A program made the position numbers and the translations under genes. Shown here piece after piece: positions 41,187-51,798 of a stretch of 64,000 bases of DNA (the stretch's first letter is position 1; every line of letters begins with the position of its first letter). The stretch lies in NCBI GenBank assembly GCA_963820995.1, contig CAWGCL010000004.1, positions 434,001-498,000 of the forward strand, given 5' to 3'. The notes under the pieces are model-generated. The model searched no databases and had not been told where the DNA came from. It was given only the letters and a program-made list of their open reading frames with translations. Source of the stretch: JAGTVG01 sp963820995. GTDB taxonomy: Bacteria > Bacteroidota > Bacteroidia > Cytophagales > Cyclobacteriaceae.

Positions 41187-42096
41187 ATGAGGCCGCCAAT
41201 TGATATTGAGAGAATTTCAAAAAGTTATGAGGATATCGAAGCCCTAAAGGATATCTCTTTTCAAGTGAACCAGGCAGAAATATTTGGATTAATTGGTCCT
41301 GATGGGGCCGGAAAAACTTCCTTATTCAGGATCTTAACAACACTGTTATTACCCGATACAGGAGATGCATACGTTCAAGGATATCATGTTGTAAAAGATT
41401 ATAAAAAGATCAGGAATATAATCGGATATATGCCAGGCAGATTTTCTTTATACCAAGACCTGAGTGTAGAGGAGAACTTAAGTTTGTTCGCATCCATTTT
41501 CGGCACCACCATTGAGGAAAACTATGAACTCGTTAAAGAAATTTATTCACAAATTGAACCTTTTAAAGATCGAAGAGCTGGTCAATTGTCAGGTGGAATG
41601 AAACAAAAACTGGCACTATCCTGCGCTTTAATACATAAACCTGAAGTATTATTTCTTGATGAGCCTACAACCGGGGTTGATCCGGTATCAAGAAAAGAGT
41701 TTTGGGGAATGCTCAAAAATCTGAAAGCCCATGGAATCACTATTCTTGTATCCACACCTTATATGGATGAAGCTAATATGTGTGATAAAATAGGCCTTAT
41801 ACAAAACGGTGAGATTTTATCAATCGATACACCAGGAAAAGATGACACAGGATTTTGACAGAAATATTTATGCAATAAAGACAGCGAAAAAGCATGAATT
41901 CCTTCTGTCCTTGAAATCCTATGAAAATACCCATTCTGTTTTCTCATTCGGAGATTCGATACACTACATAGACAAAAGAAATGAAATAACAGAATCTGAA
42001 ATACGATCAACATTTAGGAAGATGGAACTCCCCGAATTCAAGATAGAAAAGACAAAACCAACCGTCGAGGATTGTTTTATGGAATTAATGAAGTAG
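41187..42096 (+). CDS. ABC exporter ATPase 1 (YbhF N-half-like), one frame break
   Basis: About 302 residues. The start is the ATG at 41187 (MRPPIDIERISKSYED), one base after the HlyD stop. Walker A GPDGAGKTS, Q-loop region MPGRFSLYQDLSVEEN, signature QLSGGMKQKLALS and Walker B VLFLDEPTTGVDP are intact. Near 41845 the frame shifts to the C-terminal tail IRSTFRKMELPEFKIEK. The Asp in Walker A (GPDGAGKT) is usual for the first half of YbhF. It pairs with the next ATPase. Confidence 0.9.
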
Positions 42097-42098
42097 CC

Positions 42099-42836
42099 AT
42101 GTCCCTTGAAGCCGTTATATCATCTGAAAATCTTACCAAAAAATTTGGGTCCTTCACTGCTGTTGACCATATCACGTTTGAGGTTAAGAAAGGGGAGATA
42201 TTTGGATTCTTAGGTGCAAATGGAGCTGGTAAAACTACAGCAATGAAAATGTTTTGTGGCTTACTCAGACCTTCTTCTGGAAAAGGGTTTGTGGCGGGCT
42301 TAGATATCTTTAAAGACTCAGAAAAAATTAAGAAACGAATTGGATATATGAGTCAGAGATTCTCATTATATGAAGATCTAACAGTAAATGAAAATATTCA
42401 GTTCTACGCAGGTATTTATGGGCTCGACAGAAAAACCATCAGGAAAAAGCAGCAGGAATTATCTGATAAACTTCAATTGAATGAATATCAAAACAAGTTG
42501 ATTTCATCATTACCCCTGGGATGGAAGCAAAAGCTCGCCTTTTCAGTAGCTATTGTCCATGAGCCAGATATTGTTTTTTTGGACGAACCTACAGGAGGCG
42601 TTGATCCCGTAACGAGAAGACAATTCTGGGACCTGATTTACGAAGCAGCAGATGCTGGGGTAACTGTATTCGTAACAACTCACTATATGGATGAAGCTGA
42701 ATATTGTAATAGAATATCAATGATGGTCGATGGACGGATTGAGGCCATTGGCAGTACTGACTATCTGAAAGCTAAATATAAGGTTAACTCAATGAATGAT
42801 GTTTTCCTTATCCTGGCCAGGAATGTAGAAATATGA
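42099..42836 (+). CDS. ABC exporter ATPase 2 (YbhF C-half-like)
   Basis: An intact 245-residue ATPase starting at 42099 (MSLEAVISSENLTKKFG). Walker A GANGAGKTT, SQRFSLYEDLTVNENIQFY, and Walker B IVFLDEPTGGVDP are present. The signature segment reads SLPLGWKQKLAFS instead of LSGGQ, which is known for the second ATPase half of YbhF-type pumps. Here the two halves are separate genes, not a fusion. Its stop overlaps the permease start (ATGA). Confidence 0.92.
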   Translation: MSLEAVISSENLTKKFGSFTAVDHITFEVKKGEIFGFLGANGAGKTTAMKMFCGLLRPSSGKGFVAGLDIFKDSEKIKKRIGYMSQRFSLYEDLTVNENIQFYAGIYGLDRKTIRKKQQELSDKLQLNEYQNKLISSLPLGWKQKLAFSVAIVHEPDIVFLDEPTGGVDPVTRRQFWDLIYEAADAGVTVFVTTHYMDEAEYCNRISMMVDGRIEAIGSTDYLKAKYKVNSMNDVFLILARNVEI

Positions 42837-43939
42837 AAAGATTCATAGCATTTGTAAAAAAAGAAGTATTTCACATAACCAGGGATTTTCGTACCATGTT
42901 GATCCTGTTCGGAATGCCTGTTGCACAAATCCTTCTCTTTGGATTTGCCATAACAAATGAAATCAGAGATGCAAATATTGCAATACTCGATCATTCTAAA
43001 GATCATATGAGTGAAGAACTTACCAATAAAATCCTGTCCTCCGGGTATTTCAAACTTGATTCTTACCTTCAATCTGCCGATGAAATAGAAGAGGAGTTTA
43101 AAAAGGGTAAAATTAAACTGGTGATTGTGTATAATAAGCAATTTGGAGATAATTTATCCAGATTACAATCCAGTGATCTTCAGATCATAGCAGATGCAAC
43201 TGATCCTAATACAGCTAATACTCTAATTAATTATACACAGTCTATTGTTCGCGATTTTGTGATCAGCCTCAATACAGGTCCTCCATCTGGAATTATGATA
43301 ATTCCGGAGGTAAGGTTTCGGTATAATCAGAACTTAAAAGGTGTTTTTCTGTTTGTTCCTGGCTTAATTACTATAATATTAATGCTTGTCACCGCTATGA
43401 TGACCTCAATTTCGCTGACACGTGAAAAAGAACTTGGAACGATGGAAGTTTTGCTTGCTTCACCCATGAAGCCAATACAGATCATCATTGCCAAAGTAAT
43501 ACCGTATATTTTTCTTGCTTTTGTGATCTCTATGGTCGTATTACTGCTCGGATATTTTGTATTTGGAGTTCCGATTAAGGGAAGCCTTTTATTGTTATTG
43601 TTTGAATTATTGTTGTTTATATTAACTACTTTGTCTTTAGGCATTTTAATATCTACAGTTGCTAAAACTCAGCTGGTTGCATTGATGATTTCAGTTATGG
43701 GTTTATTACTACCTACAATTATCCTTTCCGGCTTTATATTTCCAATTGAAAATATGCCCTGGATATTGCAATGGATCTCTAATATTATCCCCGCAAAGTG
43801 GTTTATAATTATTGTAAAGGATATTATGCTAAAAGGATCGGGCATTGAAATGGTGTGGAAAGAAACGCTGATTATTTTAGGCTTTGCCATTTTCTTCATC
43901 ATGTTGAGTTTAAAGAAGTTTAATATACGATTAGGCTAG
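42833..43939 (+). CDS. ABC-2 type permease (YbhS-like)
   Basis: An intact 368-residue inner-membrane permease: one N-terminal helix (MLILFGMPVAQILLFGFA), a large periplasmic domain of about 140 residues, then five C-terminal helices with the ABC-2 motif SLTREKELGTMEVLLASPMKP and IFPIENMPWILQWISNIIP. Couples to the preceding ATPases. Likely substrates are drugs or hydrophobic compounds, but none can be inferred from sequence. Confidence 0.92.
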   Translation: MKRFIAFVKKEVFHITRDFRTMLILFGMPVAQILLFGFAITNEIRDANIAILDHSKDHMSEELTNKILSSGYFKLDSYLQSADEIEEEFKKGKIKLVIVYNKQFGDNLSRLQSSDLQIIADATDPNTANTLINYTQSIVRDFVISLNTGPPSGIMIIPEVRFRYNQNLKGVFLFVPGLITIILMLVTAMMTSISLTREKELGTMEVLLASPMKPIQIIIAKVIPYIFLAFVISMVVLLLGYFVFGVPIKGSLLLLLFELLLFILTTLSLGILISTVAKTQLVALMISVMGLLLPTIILSGFIFPIENMPWILQWISNIIPAKWFIIIVKDIMLKGSGIEMVWKETLIILGFAIFFIMLSLKKFNIRLG

Positions 43940-43945
43940 AAAATA

Positions 43946-45076
43946 ATGAAGATTATTTTATACATGCTCCAAAAAGAATTCAGGCAGATTTTCCGCAATA
44001 AGGGGATGTTACCTATAATTTTTGTCATGCCTATAGTTCAACTCTTAATCCTGTCAAATGCAGCGACTTTTGAAATTAAAAACCTCAAAATTTATTTCAA
44101 TGATTTCGATAAATCAACGTATTCTAATCGACTTAAAAGTAAATTTTACCAGACAGATTATTTCCAGATAACCGGCGAATCAACCAATCGGAAAATGGCG
44201 GAAGAGCAACTCAGCAAAAATAAAGCGGATATTATATGTGAAATTCCCCATGATTTTGAAAAAAACGCAGTTAAGAATGGAAAATCAAAAATTTTCTTTA
44301 AAATCAATGCTATTGATGGCATGAAAGCGGGACTAACAATAAATTATGCCCAAAATATTTTAGAAGGATTCGTATTGGAAGTAAATAATGAACTATCCTA
44401 TAAACTTTCTTCAGCAATTTCTACCCCCAGGCCTAAAAGCATTAGAGTGAACTATTCCAATTGGTACAATGAACGTCTCGATTATAAAACTTTTATGGTC
44501 CCCGCTTTACTGGTATTGCTTGTAACATTAATCGGAGGATTTTTAAGTTCTTTAAATATTGTCCGTGAAAAGGAAATGGGCACCATTGAACAGATCAATG
44601 TAACACCCATAAAAAAATATCAATTTATAATAGGTAAACTTTTGCCCTTCTGGATATTGGCATTATTTGTTTTTACAGTAGGATTACTTTGTACACGTTA
44701 TATTTTTAATATTCCTTTAGCGGGAAGCTTACTGGTGCTGTATGCTTTTGCATCAATATTTGTACTTGCCATTATGGGTATTGGTCTATTTCTTTCATCC
44801 GTAACAGATACACAGCAACAAGCTATGTTTGTATTCTGGTTCATTGTTGTGATATTTATCTTAATGAGTGGATTGTTTACCCCGATTGAGAATATGCCAG
44901 CCTGGGCACAGAATTTAACACGAATAAATCCACTACGTTACTTTATGGAAGTTATCAGAATGGTCGTATTGAAGGGTTCTGGTTTTAGTGAAGTTAAAAC
45001 CCACTTTGTAATTATTACCGGATTTGCGATTGGAACGATTTCCATAGCAGTATGGCGGTATCGGAAAAAATCCTAA
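43946..45076 (+). CDS. ABC-2 type permease (YbhR-like)
   Basis: An intact 376-residue permease parallel to the previous one, six bases downstream. The start KEFRQIFRNKGMLPIIFVMP, the NIVREKEMGTIEQINVTPIKK coupling segment and TPIENMPAWAQNLTRINPL mark the ABC-2 family. The two non-identical permeases form the heterodimeric membrane part. It is the last gene of the exporter operon. Confidence 0.92.
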   Translation: MKIILYMLQKEFRQIFRNKGMLPIIFVMPIVQLLILSNAATFEIKNLKIYFNDFDKSTYSNRLKSKFYQTDYFQITGESTNRKMAEEQLSKNKADIICEIPHDFEKNAVKNGKSKIFFKINAIDGMKAGLTINYAQNILEGFVLEVNNELSYKLSSAISTPRPKSIRVNYSNWYNERLDYKTFMVPALLVLLVTLIGGFLSSLNIVREKEMGTIEQINVTPIKKYQFIIGKLLPFWILALFVFTVGLLCTRYIFNIPLAGSLLVLYAFASIFVLAIMGIGLFLSSVTDTQQQAMFVFWFIVVIFILMSGLFTPIENMPAWAQNLTRINPLRYFMEVIRMVVLKGSGFSEVKTHFVIITGFAIGTISIAVWRYRKKS

Positions 45077-45144
45077 AATACTTCAACTTTCGGGAATAAA
45101 TTCTGGTTTTAATTTGTTCTAATTATATAAGCAAACCTAAAGCC

Positions 45145-45840
45145 ATGAAAAATATATTAAGAAATTATATGCGCTCCAGGATGGAACGAAAAACAGTCCA
45201 GGAAATCCATGTTGACTATGGTCCGGTAGTCACCATCTCAAGAGCTTATGGTTGTCCTGGTAAATTATTGGCCCAGGATCTTGCATCAAATCTGAATAAA
45301 AGAGTGATTGGGACAAAGGAAAAGCACTGGAAATGGATCAGCAAGGAAATTCTTGAAGAATCGGCCCGGGAACTCAAGCTGAATAGATATATGATCAAAG
45401 AAGCAGTGAATGCGAATGAGAAAGGTGTTTTGGATGATATGATCATATCCCTGGCCCACAAATTTTATCCAAGTGATGCAAAAGTTAAAAAGACACTTGC
45501 TGATGTTATCAAAGGATTCGCAAAAGAGGGGTATGTGATCATTGTAGGAAGGGCAGGAGTATCTCTTACCAGGTCAATTAAAAAATCTCTGCATGTACGA
45601 TTAGAGGCGCCTGTAGAATGGCGAATCAAGATTATAAGTGAGCGGCAGCATATTTCCATAGATGAAGCGAGACGTAAATTACTTGAGATTGACTATAAAA
45701 GAGACCATTTAAGGGAGTATTTTGAAGGCATGAAAGCTAGCAATTCAATTTTTGACATTATATTTAACTACCAGACTATGAATGAAGAGGAGATTCTGGA
45801 AAGTATTATTAGGATTATGGAATTAAAAAAGATGATTTAA
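45145..45840 (+). CDS. Cytidylate kinase-like family protein
   Basis: An intact 231-residue protein. GPVVTISRAYGCPGKLLAQDLAS stands where cytidylate kinases have a glycine-rich P-loop, and the second half has GYVIIVGRAGVSLTRSI, LHVRLEAPVEWRIKII and a DYKRDHLREYF lid-like stretch. Such proteins are common in Bacteroidota and Desulfobacterota. The loop is GCPGK followed by a hydrophobic residue where a canonical kinase has Ser/Thr, so kinase activity is uncertain. It is a single gene, 68 bases after the exporter operon. Confidence 0.8.
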   Translation: MKNILRNYMRSRMERKTVQEIHVDYGPVVTISRAYGCPGKLLAQDLASNLNKRVIGTKEKHWKWISKEILEESARELKLNRYMIKEAVNANEKGVLDDMIISLAHKFYPSDAKVKKTLADVIKGFAKEGYVIIVGRAGVSLTRSIKKSLHVRLEAPVEWRIKIISERQHISIDEARRKLLEIDYKRDHLREYFEGMKASNSIFDIIFNYQTMNEEEILESIIRIMELKKMI

Positions 45841-45966
45841 GTTTCATGCTATCCATCCTTGCTGCTTCGGCATAATTGATCTTAATACAGCTCTTTTCCA
45901 CCACTAACGTAAAGTTCCGGATATCCAATTGCTAAATGTGACTGATTCAGTAGAATCGTTATTGTT

Positions 45967-46220
45967 TTATGCGGGGTACTTCCACGTGCTTTCCCCTTTT
46001 AAAAAACCATCATGCGCATCAATACCCTCCATTCGTTCTATTCCTGAAAATCTCAACAAGGACTCCTCCATCATTGGGATATTTCTTGGTATAAGATACC
46101 AACCGCTTTGCCGGAATAATTATATACTCCTCTTGTACACCATTCAATCACACCCGTTTGTCCAGCTTGAATCATTAAAATCCTTGTCCAGTCCCAAGGA
46201 TAATTCTTACCATCCACCAT
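45967..46220 (-). CDS. Small unknown protein, one frame break
   Basis: A minus-strand reading of about 85 residues begins right after the comM stop, in the same frame. It reads MVDGKNYPWDWTRILMIQ, GVIEWCTRGVYNYSGKAV and GILYQEI, breaks near 46072, and resumes as MMEESLLRFSGIERMEGI and LKGESTWKYPA before a TAA at 45967. The composition, rich in Trp and Gly, looks like real protein. I do not recognise the family. A GTG start a few codons upstream in another frame is also possible. It may be the tail of a larger lost gene. Confidence 0.45.
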
Positions 46221-47829
46221 TCACCTGCCTCCACTTACCTCAACATGTTTATCAACTGTATGGTTTATAAGCTTTGTTCTCAATAACTTAACTCGAATGT
46301 ATAATTCCCTGTCCAGGCTTCTATACTGTATGGCTTCTGCAAGATGCTCAATCCTGATCTCTTTACTTTCAGCGAGGTCAGCAATAGTACGACTTACTTT
46401 AAGGATCCGGTCATAAGCTCTGGCTGAAAGATCTAATTTCTCCATAGCCGTTCGTAGCAGCTTTAATCCGGCTTTGTTAACGAGACAAGTTTCTTTAACC
46501 ATTTGTGGAGGCATCATCGCATTTGAATAAATCGACTGTTCCTTTTTAAACCTATCTATTTGTATTTCTCTAGCCAATATAACCCTGTTTCGGATTTCCT
46601 TGCTTGATTCGTTACTCCTTATTGATGCCATCTCATCAAAACTCACTGGAGTCACTTCAACGTGAAGATCAATACGATCGAGCAAAGGGCCGCTGATCTT
46701 ATTTAGATATCTATGGACCTGGTCGGGTGTACATACACAATCTTTATCCGGATGATTATAGAATCCGCAAGGACATGGATTCATGCTCGCAATCAACATG
46801 AAATTCGCAGGATAATCCAATGTAAATTTTGCCCTTGATATGGTAACTTTTCTCTCTTCCAATGGTTGCCGCATCACCTCAAGTACTGTTCTTTTAAACT
46901 CGGGTAACTCATCCAGAAAAAGGACCCCATTATGAGCCAAAGAAATTTCACCGGGTTGGGGGAATGCCCCTCCTCCTACCAATGCTATATCTGAAATAGT
47001 ATGATGCGGTGACCTGAATGGGCGGCGTGAAATCAAAGTCCCATCGCTTCCTAACTTTCCGGCAACAGAGTGTATCTTGGTTGTCTCCAAAGCTTCATGC
47101 AGGTTTAAAGGAGGTAAAATTGAAGGCAATCGCTTAGCTAGCATGGTCTTTCCGGATCCCGGGCTTCCAATCATTATTGCATTGTGACTTCCAGCTGCAG
47201 CTATTTCAAGTGCTCTTTTTATATTCTCCTGTCCTTGTACTTCCTTAAAATCAAATCCGAAATCTTCAATTTGATCAAAGAATAATTCTCTTGTGTTTAT
47301 ATTAATAGGTTTAATTTCTTTTTCAGCACAAAGTAAACCAACAGCATCCTGGATATTTGATACACCAATCACATCAAGATCATTTACTATTGCCGCTTCC
47401 ATCCCATTCTCTTTTGGGAGAATTAATCCTTTAAAACCTTTTTTTCTTGCTAAAATGGCAATGGGAAGGGCCCCTTTTATGGGTCTTAGCTGACCATCCA
47501 GAGACAATTCACCCATGATCACAAATTTTTCAAGGAGATCTGTGTCCAGTTGCCCAGAAGCTTTCATCAAACTAAGGGCAATTGGGAAGGTCATATGCTG
47601 ACCCTTCCTTTTTTATATCAGCAGGTGCCAGGTTCAGAATGATCCTTGATCTGGGCATGGTATACCCTGAATACTTTAAGGCTGATTCTATTCGTGACCA
47701 GCTTTCCTTAACAGCATTGTCGGGTAAACCCACCATAAAGCGTTTAGTGCCAGCACATACGTTGGCTTCGATCGTAATAATGCTCGCGTCTATGCCGAAA
47801 ACGGCACATCCATAAGATTTTGCAAGCAT
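46221..47829 (-). CDS. comM: YifB/ComM-type AAA+ ATPase with Mg-chelatase domain, one frame break
   Basis: About 535 residues. The N-terminal ribosomal-S5-like domain (GCAVFGIDASIITIEANV, GTKRFMVGLPDNAVKES) breaks near 47590, where AYDLP continues as IALSLMKASGQL. The ATPase core has Walker A IGSPGSGKTMLAKRLP, FRSPHHTISDIALVGGG, Walker B GVLFLDELPEFKR and the Cys-rich MNPCPCGFYNHPDKDCVC. ComM helicases assist branch migration in natural transformation. gmhA is one base upstream. Confidence 0.92.
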
Positions 47830-47830
47830 T

Positions 47831-48409
47831 TTATACTAATTGTTTTTCAATAAGGAGGATAAAGATGTGAATGATCTTGATATGGATTTCCTGAATTCGG
47901 TCAGAATATCCAGAAAAAGGAACAATAATGCTGATATTGGAAATTTTTGACACCTGGCCACCATCATTTCCACTCAATATGATAGAGGTCATACCCTTTA
48001 TTTTCGCACTTTTAACTGCATTGATAATATTTGGAGAATTACCACTAGTAGTGATCCCAAGAAGAACATCATTTGGTTGTCCCATGGCATCGATAAACCG
48101 CGAAAAGATATTGTCGAATCCATAATCATTACTAACGCATGAAATATGTGAAGGATCAGAAATGGCAATTGCAGGAATAGGCGGTCTGTCATTCCGGTAA
48201 CGTCCGGTCAGTTCTTCTGCAAAATGCATGGCATCACAATGTGATCCGCCATTGCCACAGGAAATAATTTTCCCATTGTTTTTAACTGCTTCTGCCATAA
48301 GCAAAGCAGCCTGGTTGATATTATTGATCATAGCTGGTTGGTTTATTATTTTAGTTAATAATTTTTCGGCCTCATACAGTTCTTCTTTTATTGTCTTACT
48401 AAAATTCAT
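47831..48409 (-). CDS. gmhA: Sedoheptulose-7-phosphate isomerase
   Basis: An intact 192-residue SIS-domain enzyme that makes D-glycero-D-manno-heptose 7-phosphate for LPS core or other heptose-containing glycans. GKIISCGNGGSHCDAMHFAEELTGRY carries the substrate and metal residues, LLGITTSGNSPNIINA the phosphate-binding loop, and the C-terminal IQEIHIKIIH the second metal-binding set. Length typical. No other heptose gene is in the window. Confidence 0.9.
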   Translation of the reverse strand: MNFSKTIKEELYEAEKLLTKIINQPAMINNINQAALLMAEAVKNNGKIISCGNGGSHCDAMHFAEELTGRYRNDRPPIPAIAISDPSHISCVSNDYGFDNIFSRFIDAMGQPNDVLLGITTSGNSPNIINAVKSAKIKGMTSIILSGNDGGQVSKISNISIIVPFSGYSDRIQEIHIKIIHIFILLIEKQLV

Positions 48410-48474
48410 TTAATCGTTCAGGTTGAATATTATCCTTGAATTATATTGGACTTTCCTTCTTTATATCATATAAA

Positions 48475-48774
48475 TCAGCTTTCAAGCCTTTGTTTTCTTT
48501 CGCGGTATATCCTAATGTCTTTTTTTAGTCGTTTTATTTCATAAGAATAAATTGCAATTATCGAGATAAATAAAGCCATATTGATGATTACTACATATTT
48601 TATATAAGAAATATACCTTGCCATTTTCACCATCTCTCTAATATCATGAGCATCGATTATAAAAGACCTGATCAGCATTGAAAGATTGAAAATAAAGAAC
48701 AAGATAATTAGGCTATAAATGGTTTTTTGGGATCCAGAAAGATTTTTGAAATAGCTCGCTAACATACAATTCAA
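48475..48774 (-). CDS. Hypothetical two-helix membrane protein
   Basis: A 99-residue protein not recognised. Hydrophobic spans at about 19-38 (YSLIILFFIFNLSMLI) and 58-78 (YVVIINMALFISIIAIY) are separated by a short polar loop, with a basic, charged C-terminal tail that is probably cytoplasmic and helical. It starts 72 bases after the end of the outer-membrane barrel gene, same direction. No motif indicates a function. Confidence 0.55.
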   Translation of the reverse strand: MNCMLASYFKNLSGSQKTIYSLIILFFIFNLSMLIRSFIIDAHDIREMVKMARYISYIKYVVIINMALFISIIAIYSYEIKRLKKDIRIYRERKQRLES

Positions 48775-48845
48775 TTCAGAAGCTGAAATTAAGAAAAAAT
48801 TGACAATTTAGGGATGAAATGATCCAATTTTAATTTATATGATTT

Positions 48846-50552
48846 TCAAAAATCGAACACCTTACGTGGTATGTTATACCTGAAATGCCCCATGACATAG
48901 AAGGTGTTATCATCCAGGATATCCAGCTCGCTTTTAACATTTCTGACCACGAATTGCAGGTCGAAGAACACATTATGTTTAAATTGGTAAGATGTCGTGA
49001 AATCAAAATAGTTAAAATTTGTGGCATATCCCTGACCTATATAGTTGCCATAATCCTGCTCCCTTGTATTATAGCTTTGCATAATATCCTTACCCCAATT
49101 GCTTTCCTCATCATCTTCACCATAAAATGCGCCGATATACTTCGCAATAAACGTAAACTTTCTAAATGGTTGATACCTTGCCAAAGCAAGGAATTCCCTG
49201 AAGTTGGCCCCATATGGATGTGCCAATGGCATTCTGTAATTTGCAAAATTGGTATAGATCGTCTCATGACCATATGTATACGGACGGGCAATATTAAATT
49301 CAAGAGTAAGATCAAGGTTATCCAGCCAGAATGCATCCATATATTTCAATCCAATTTGTCCGCCAAATTTATTTGCCCACCAACCGTCTCCTGATGTTAT
49401 CTCACTCATGACAAATTCATCGATTATAAATTGTCCATATAGCTGAAATCTTCTAAGAAAATTCCATTTGCCATCAAATCCAACCACAACATTATTACTC
49501 ACTTCCCGATTGGTGTTCTGCCGCCCTGTAAAAAATAGCTGGATTTAGATAGGTTGGATCAAAGGAATTATCTGGTTGAATCTCCGATCGCTACATTTTC
49601 AAAAAATCCGAGATTTAATTTCTTTCCTATATCAAATGATATATGATGATGCGCCAAATATTTGCGTGGATAGGGACCAGACAAGGATCCCGAACCAGGA
49701 GAACTGTATGCATCTGCATAATGTTGAGCAAATACAAGTCGGTAATACAATTTCCATACTTTTACATCAAACTTTAAAAAGAGATAGTTGTTTGTGAAAT
49801 CCGAAATCCCCATTGAGCGGATTCCATCACCCAGGAATAATTTATCATATCCGAATTGCACATTGATCTGTTTTATAATATTGAATGAAATATATCCCCT
49901 AGCTGTATAGAAATCCACACCATCAGTATCATAAACTTTCCAGAATCCCTCATAAGGAATAACTCCATTTCGATCAGTCCAGGATTGAATATAATTTGGA
50001 TATATAGCATTGGTAGTAGTAATATACGTGTAATAACCGATTTTTTTAGCGATCATCCCACTTGCTTCAAATCCCCTTGTATTGGTATAAAGCATCCTGT
50101 CAAAATTACTGTCACTACCCGCACTGAAATGAATGACTGGATTTAAGTGGAGCTCGAAATCTTTTGTCAATACTGATACAAAATCCGGTTTCTTCCGATA
50201 GAAGATCTTCAGGAAGGGTTTCCTGCTATCAGATTCTGAAGAGTCAGAAAAGGTCCAGTTATCATTTTTTATATAATCAATATTGAATTTATCAATTCTA
50301 TTATATCCAAGACTATCGATGTTAAGGTTATCTACAAAATCTGCAACCACCTCTCTTCTATATGGTTTCAATGCAGATTGATAGGATTTCGACAAGACCC
50401 CCGATTTAATGGCAAGTCTGTCGAGTAAATGATAATAGTCACGGTTAAGAGGAACATTTGGGACCTTGTGCGAATATCTTCGTTATCGGCAAATGAAGTT
50501 GAAATAAACAGAGAAAAAGAATTGAATTTAATATGTGTTTACTTCTGGTCAT
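48846..50552 (-). CDS. Wzi/RemB-like outer-membrane beta-barrel, about three frame breaks
   Basis: About 565 residues. The start near 50552 gives a signal peptide ending KIFAQG, then after a break near 50465 NVPLNRDYYHLLDRLAIKSG, the typical N terminus of capsule-assembly Wzi-family proteins of Bacteroidota, including gliding protein RemB. Alternating amphipathic strands follow (INVQFGYDKLFLGDGIRSMG), with breaks near 49590 and 49505, ending in aromatic VFDF, suited to BAM recognition. It may hold polysaccharide or adhesin at the surface; gliding is an alternative role. Confidence 0.8.
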
Positions 50553-50697
50553 CATAGATTAAAAAGCATAAGCCTGATTCGCATATTCCTAAACAATGGC
50601 TAAAAATATGCATTATTTGGATTAGGTGATGTTATTTATACTATTTTTTATCTTAAGCTGTTTGAGGTAATTGTAATATGTAGAAAAAATGCTTACA

Positions 50698-51798
50698 TCA
50701 GATCCCGCAATATTTCCTCAGATAGTTAAGCCCTATTTTTGATCCCAATTCGTAGGCCGTCCGAAAATCAGAACATGAGTTAAAGGTATTTCCCAGAGAA
50801 GTTGCAGCTGCACCTCTTTTTATATAGGTATCCGCCAAAATCTTTTTTAGTTTAATGGTGTCCTCGGTTATTTTTAATTCCTCCTGCAACAATTGAATTG
50901 ATTTTGTATAGTCGTTGTAAGCACCACCAAAATCGAGGATATTATGCCTGCATAGTCCACGATAACGATAGTTGTATTCTTTGTTAGGTTGAAGTTCAAT
51001 AGATTTTGAAAAGTCATCAATAGCTTCTTCGTATTGGTCATTCTGCATTTCGATCAATCCACGTTCAGTATATGCCTCTACCCGGCCAGGATTTATTTTT
51101 ATCATCACATCATAATCTTCAATAGCCTCTGCAGGCTCTCCCAATTCCTTGTTATAATCACTTCGTAATTGGCGGAAATCCACATCGTCACCATCAAGAC
51201 TTATGGCCGTATTCAGATCAGAAACAGCCTCTTTCAAATATTTATTCCCCTCATAATCATATTTTGATATATGCGCTTTATATTCTGCCCTTCTGGCATA
51301 ATATTTTCCTACCTGGTTATCAAGCTCAATGGCTTTGTTGATTTCCCTAATTGCCTCCGATTTATCTTTCAAGGTAAGGTACTTAAAACGCGAATATTCA
51401 TAATGTCCTTCTGCATATTCTGGGATGAGTTTAAATGCGGTTGAAAAATCTTCATATGCTCCTCTGTAATTTTTCATCTCCATTTTTGCAACTGCTCTTT
51501 TTAAAAAATATTCAGCCGTATAAGAGTCATATGTTTTCCGGGACTTTATAACTCTGGTATAATCATCGATGGCAAGGTTATATTTTTTTAAAGCTAGGAA
51601 TGATTCTGCCCTGATAAATAATGCATTTTCATAAGCGGGATCAAGCTTTATGGCATTATCCAGAAAATCAACGGCTTCGAAATACTTGCCTTCATCAAAT
51701 TTGCTTTTGCCAAATTTATAATATTCACGGGCTGTGAACTGTCCAAATACCTGTATTGAAATAAATGTTAAAATAAAATATAAAACCCTTGCCTTCAT
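50698..51798 (-). CDS. Secreted or periplasmic TPR-repeat protein
   Basis: An intact 366-residue protein. A signal peptide (VLYFILTFISIQVFGQ) precedes about seven to eight tetratricopeptide repeats, for example YFEAVDFLDNAIKLDPAYEN, YNLAIDDYTRVIK, PAEAIEDYDVMIKINPGRVE and YEEAIDDFSKSIELQPNKE. Two Cys residues near the end could pair. It serves as a protein-protein scaffold of unknown partner. Divergent from rpmE2. Confidence 0.88.
   Translation of the reverse strand: MKARVLYFILTFISIQVFGQFTAREYYKFGKSKFDEGKYFEAVDFLDNAIKLDPAYENALFIRAESFLALKKYNLAIDDYTRVIKSRKTYDSYTAEYFLKRAVAKMEMKNYRGAYEDFSTAFKLIPEYAEGHYEYSRFKYLTLKDKSEAIREINKAIELDNQVGKYYARRAEYKAHISKYDYEGNKYLKEAVSDLNTAISLDGDDVDFRQLRSDYNKELGEPAEAIEDYDVMIKINPGRVEAYTERGLIEMQNDQYEEAIDDFSKSIELQPNKEYNYRYRGLCRHNILDFGGAYNDYTKSIQLLQEELKITEDTIKLKKILADTYIKRGAAATSLGNTFNSCSDFRTAYELGSKIGLNYLRKYCGI

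Noticed and set aside
38700..42096. Programmed frameshifting in TetR, TolC-like and ATPase genes
   Set aside because: The breaks lack a common slippery motif and similar breaks occur in unrelated genes across the window, so sequence error is more likely.
46221..46223. Selenocysteine or TGA recoding at the comM end
   Set aside because: No SECIS-like structure was identified, comM is already full length, and the many indels nearby give a simpler explanation.
45929..46270. 113-codon plus-strand ORF
   Set aside because: It overlaps the comM end and the more protein-like minus-strand reading, and shows no motif or signal.
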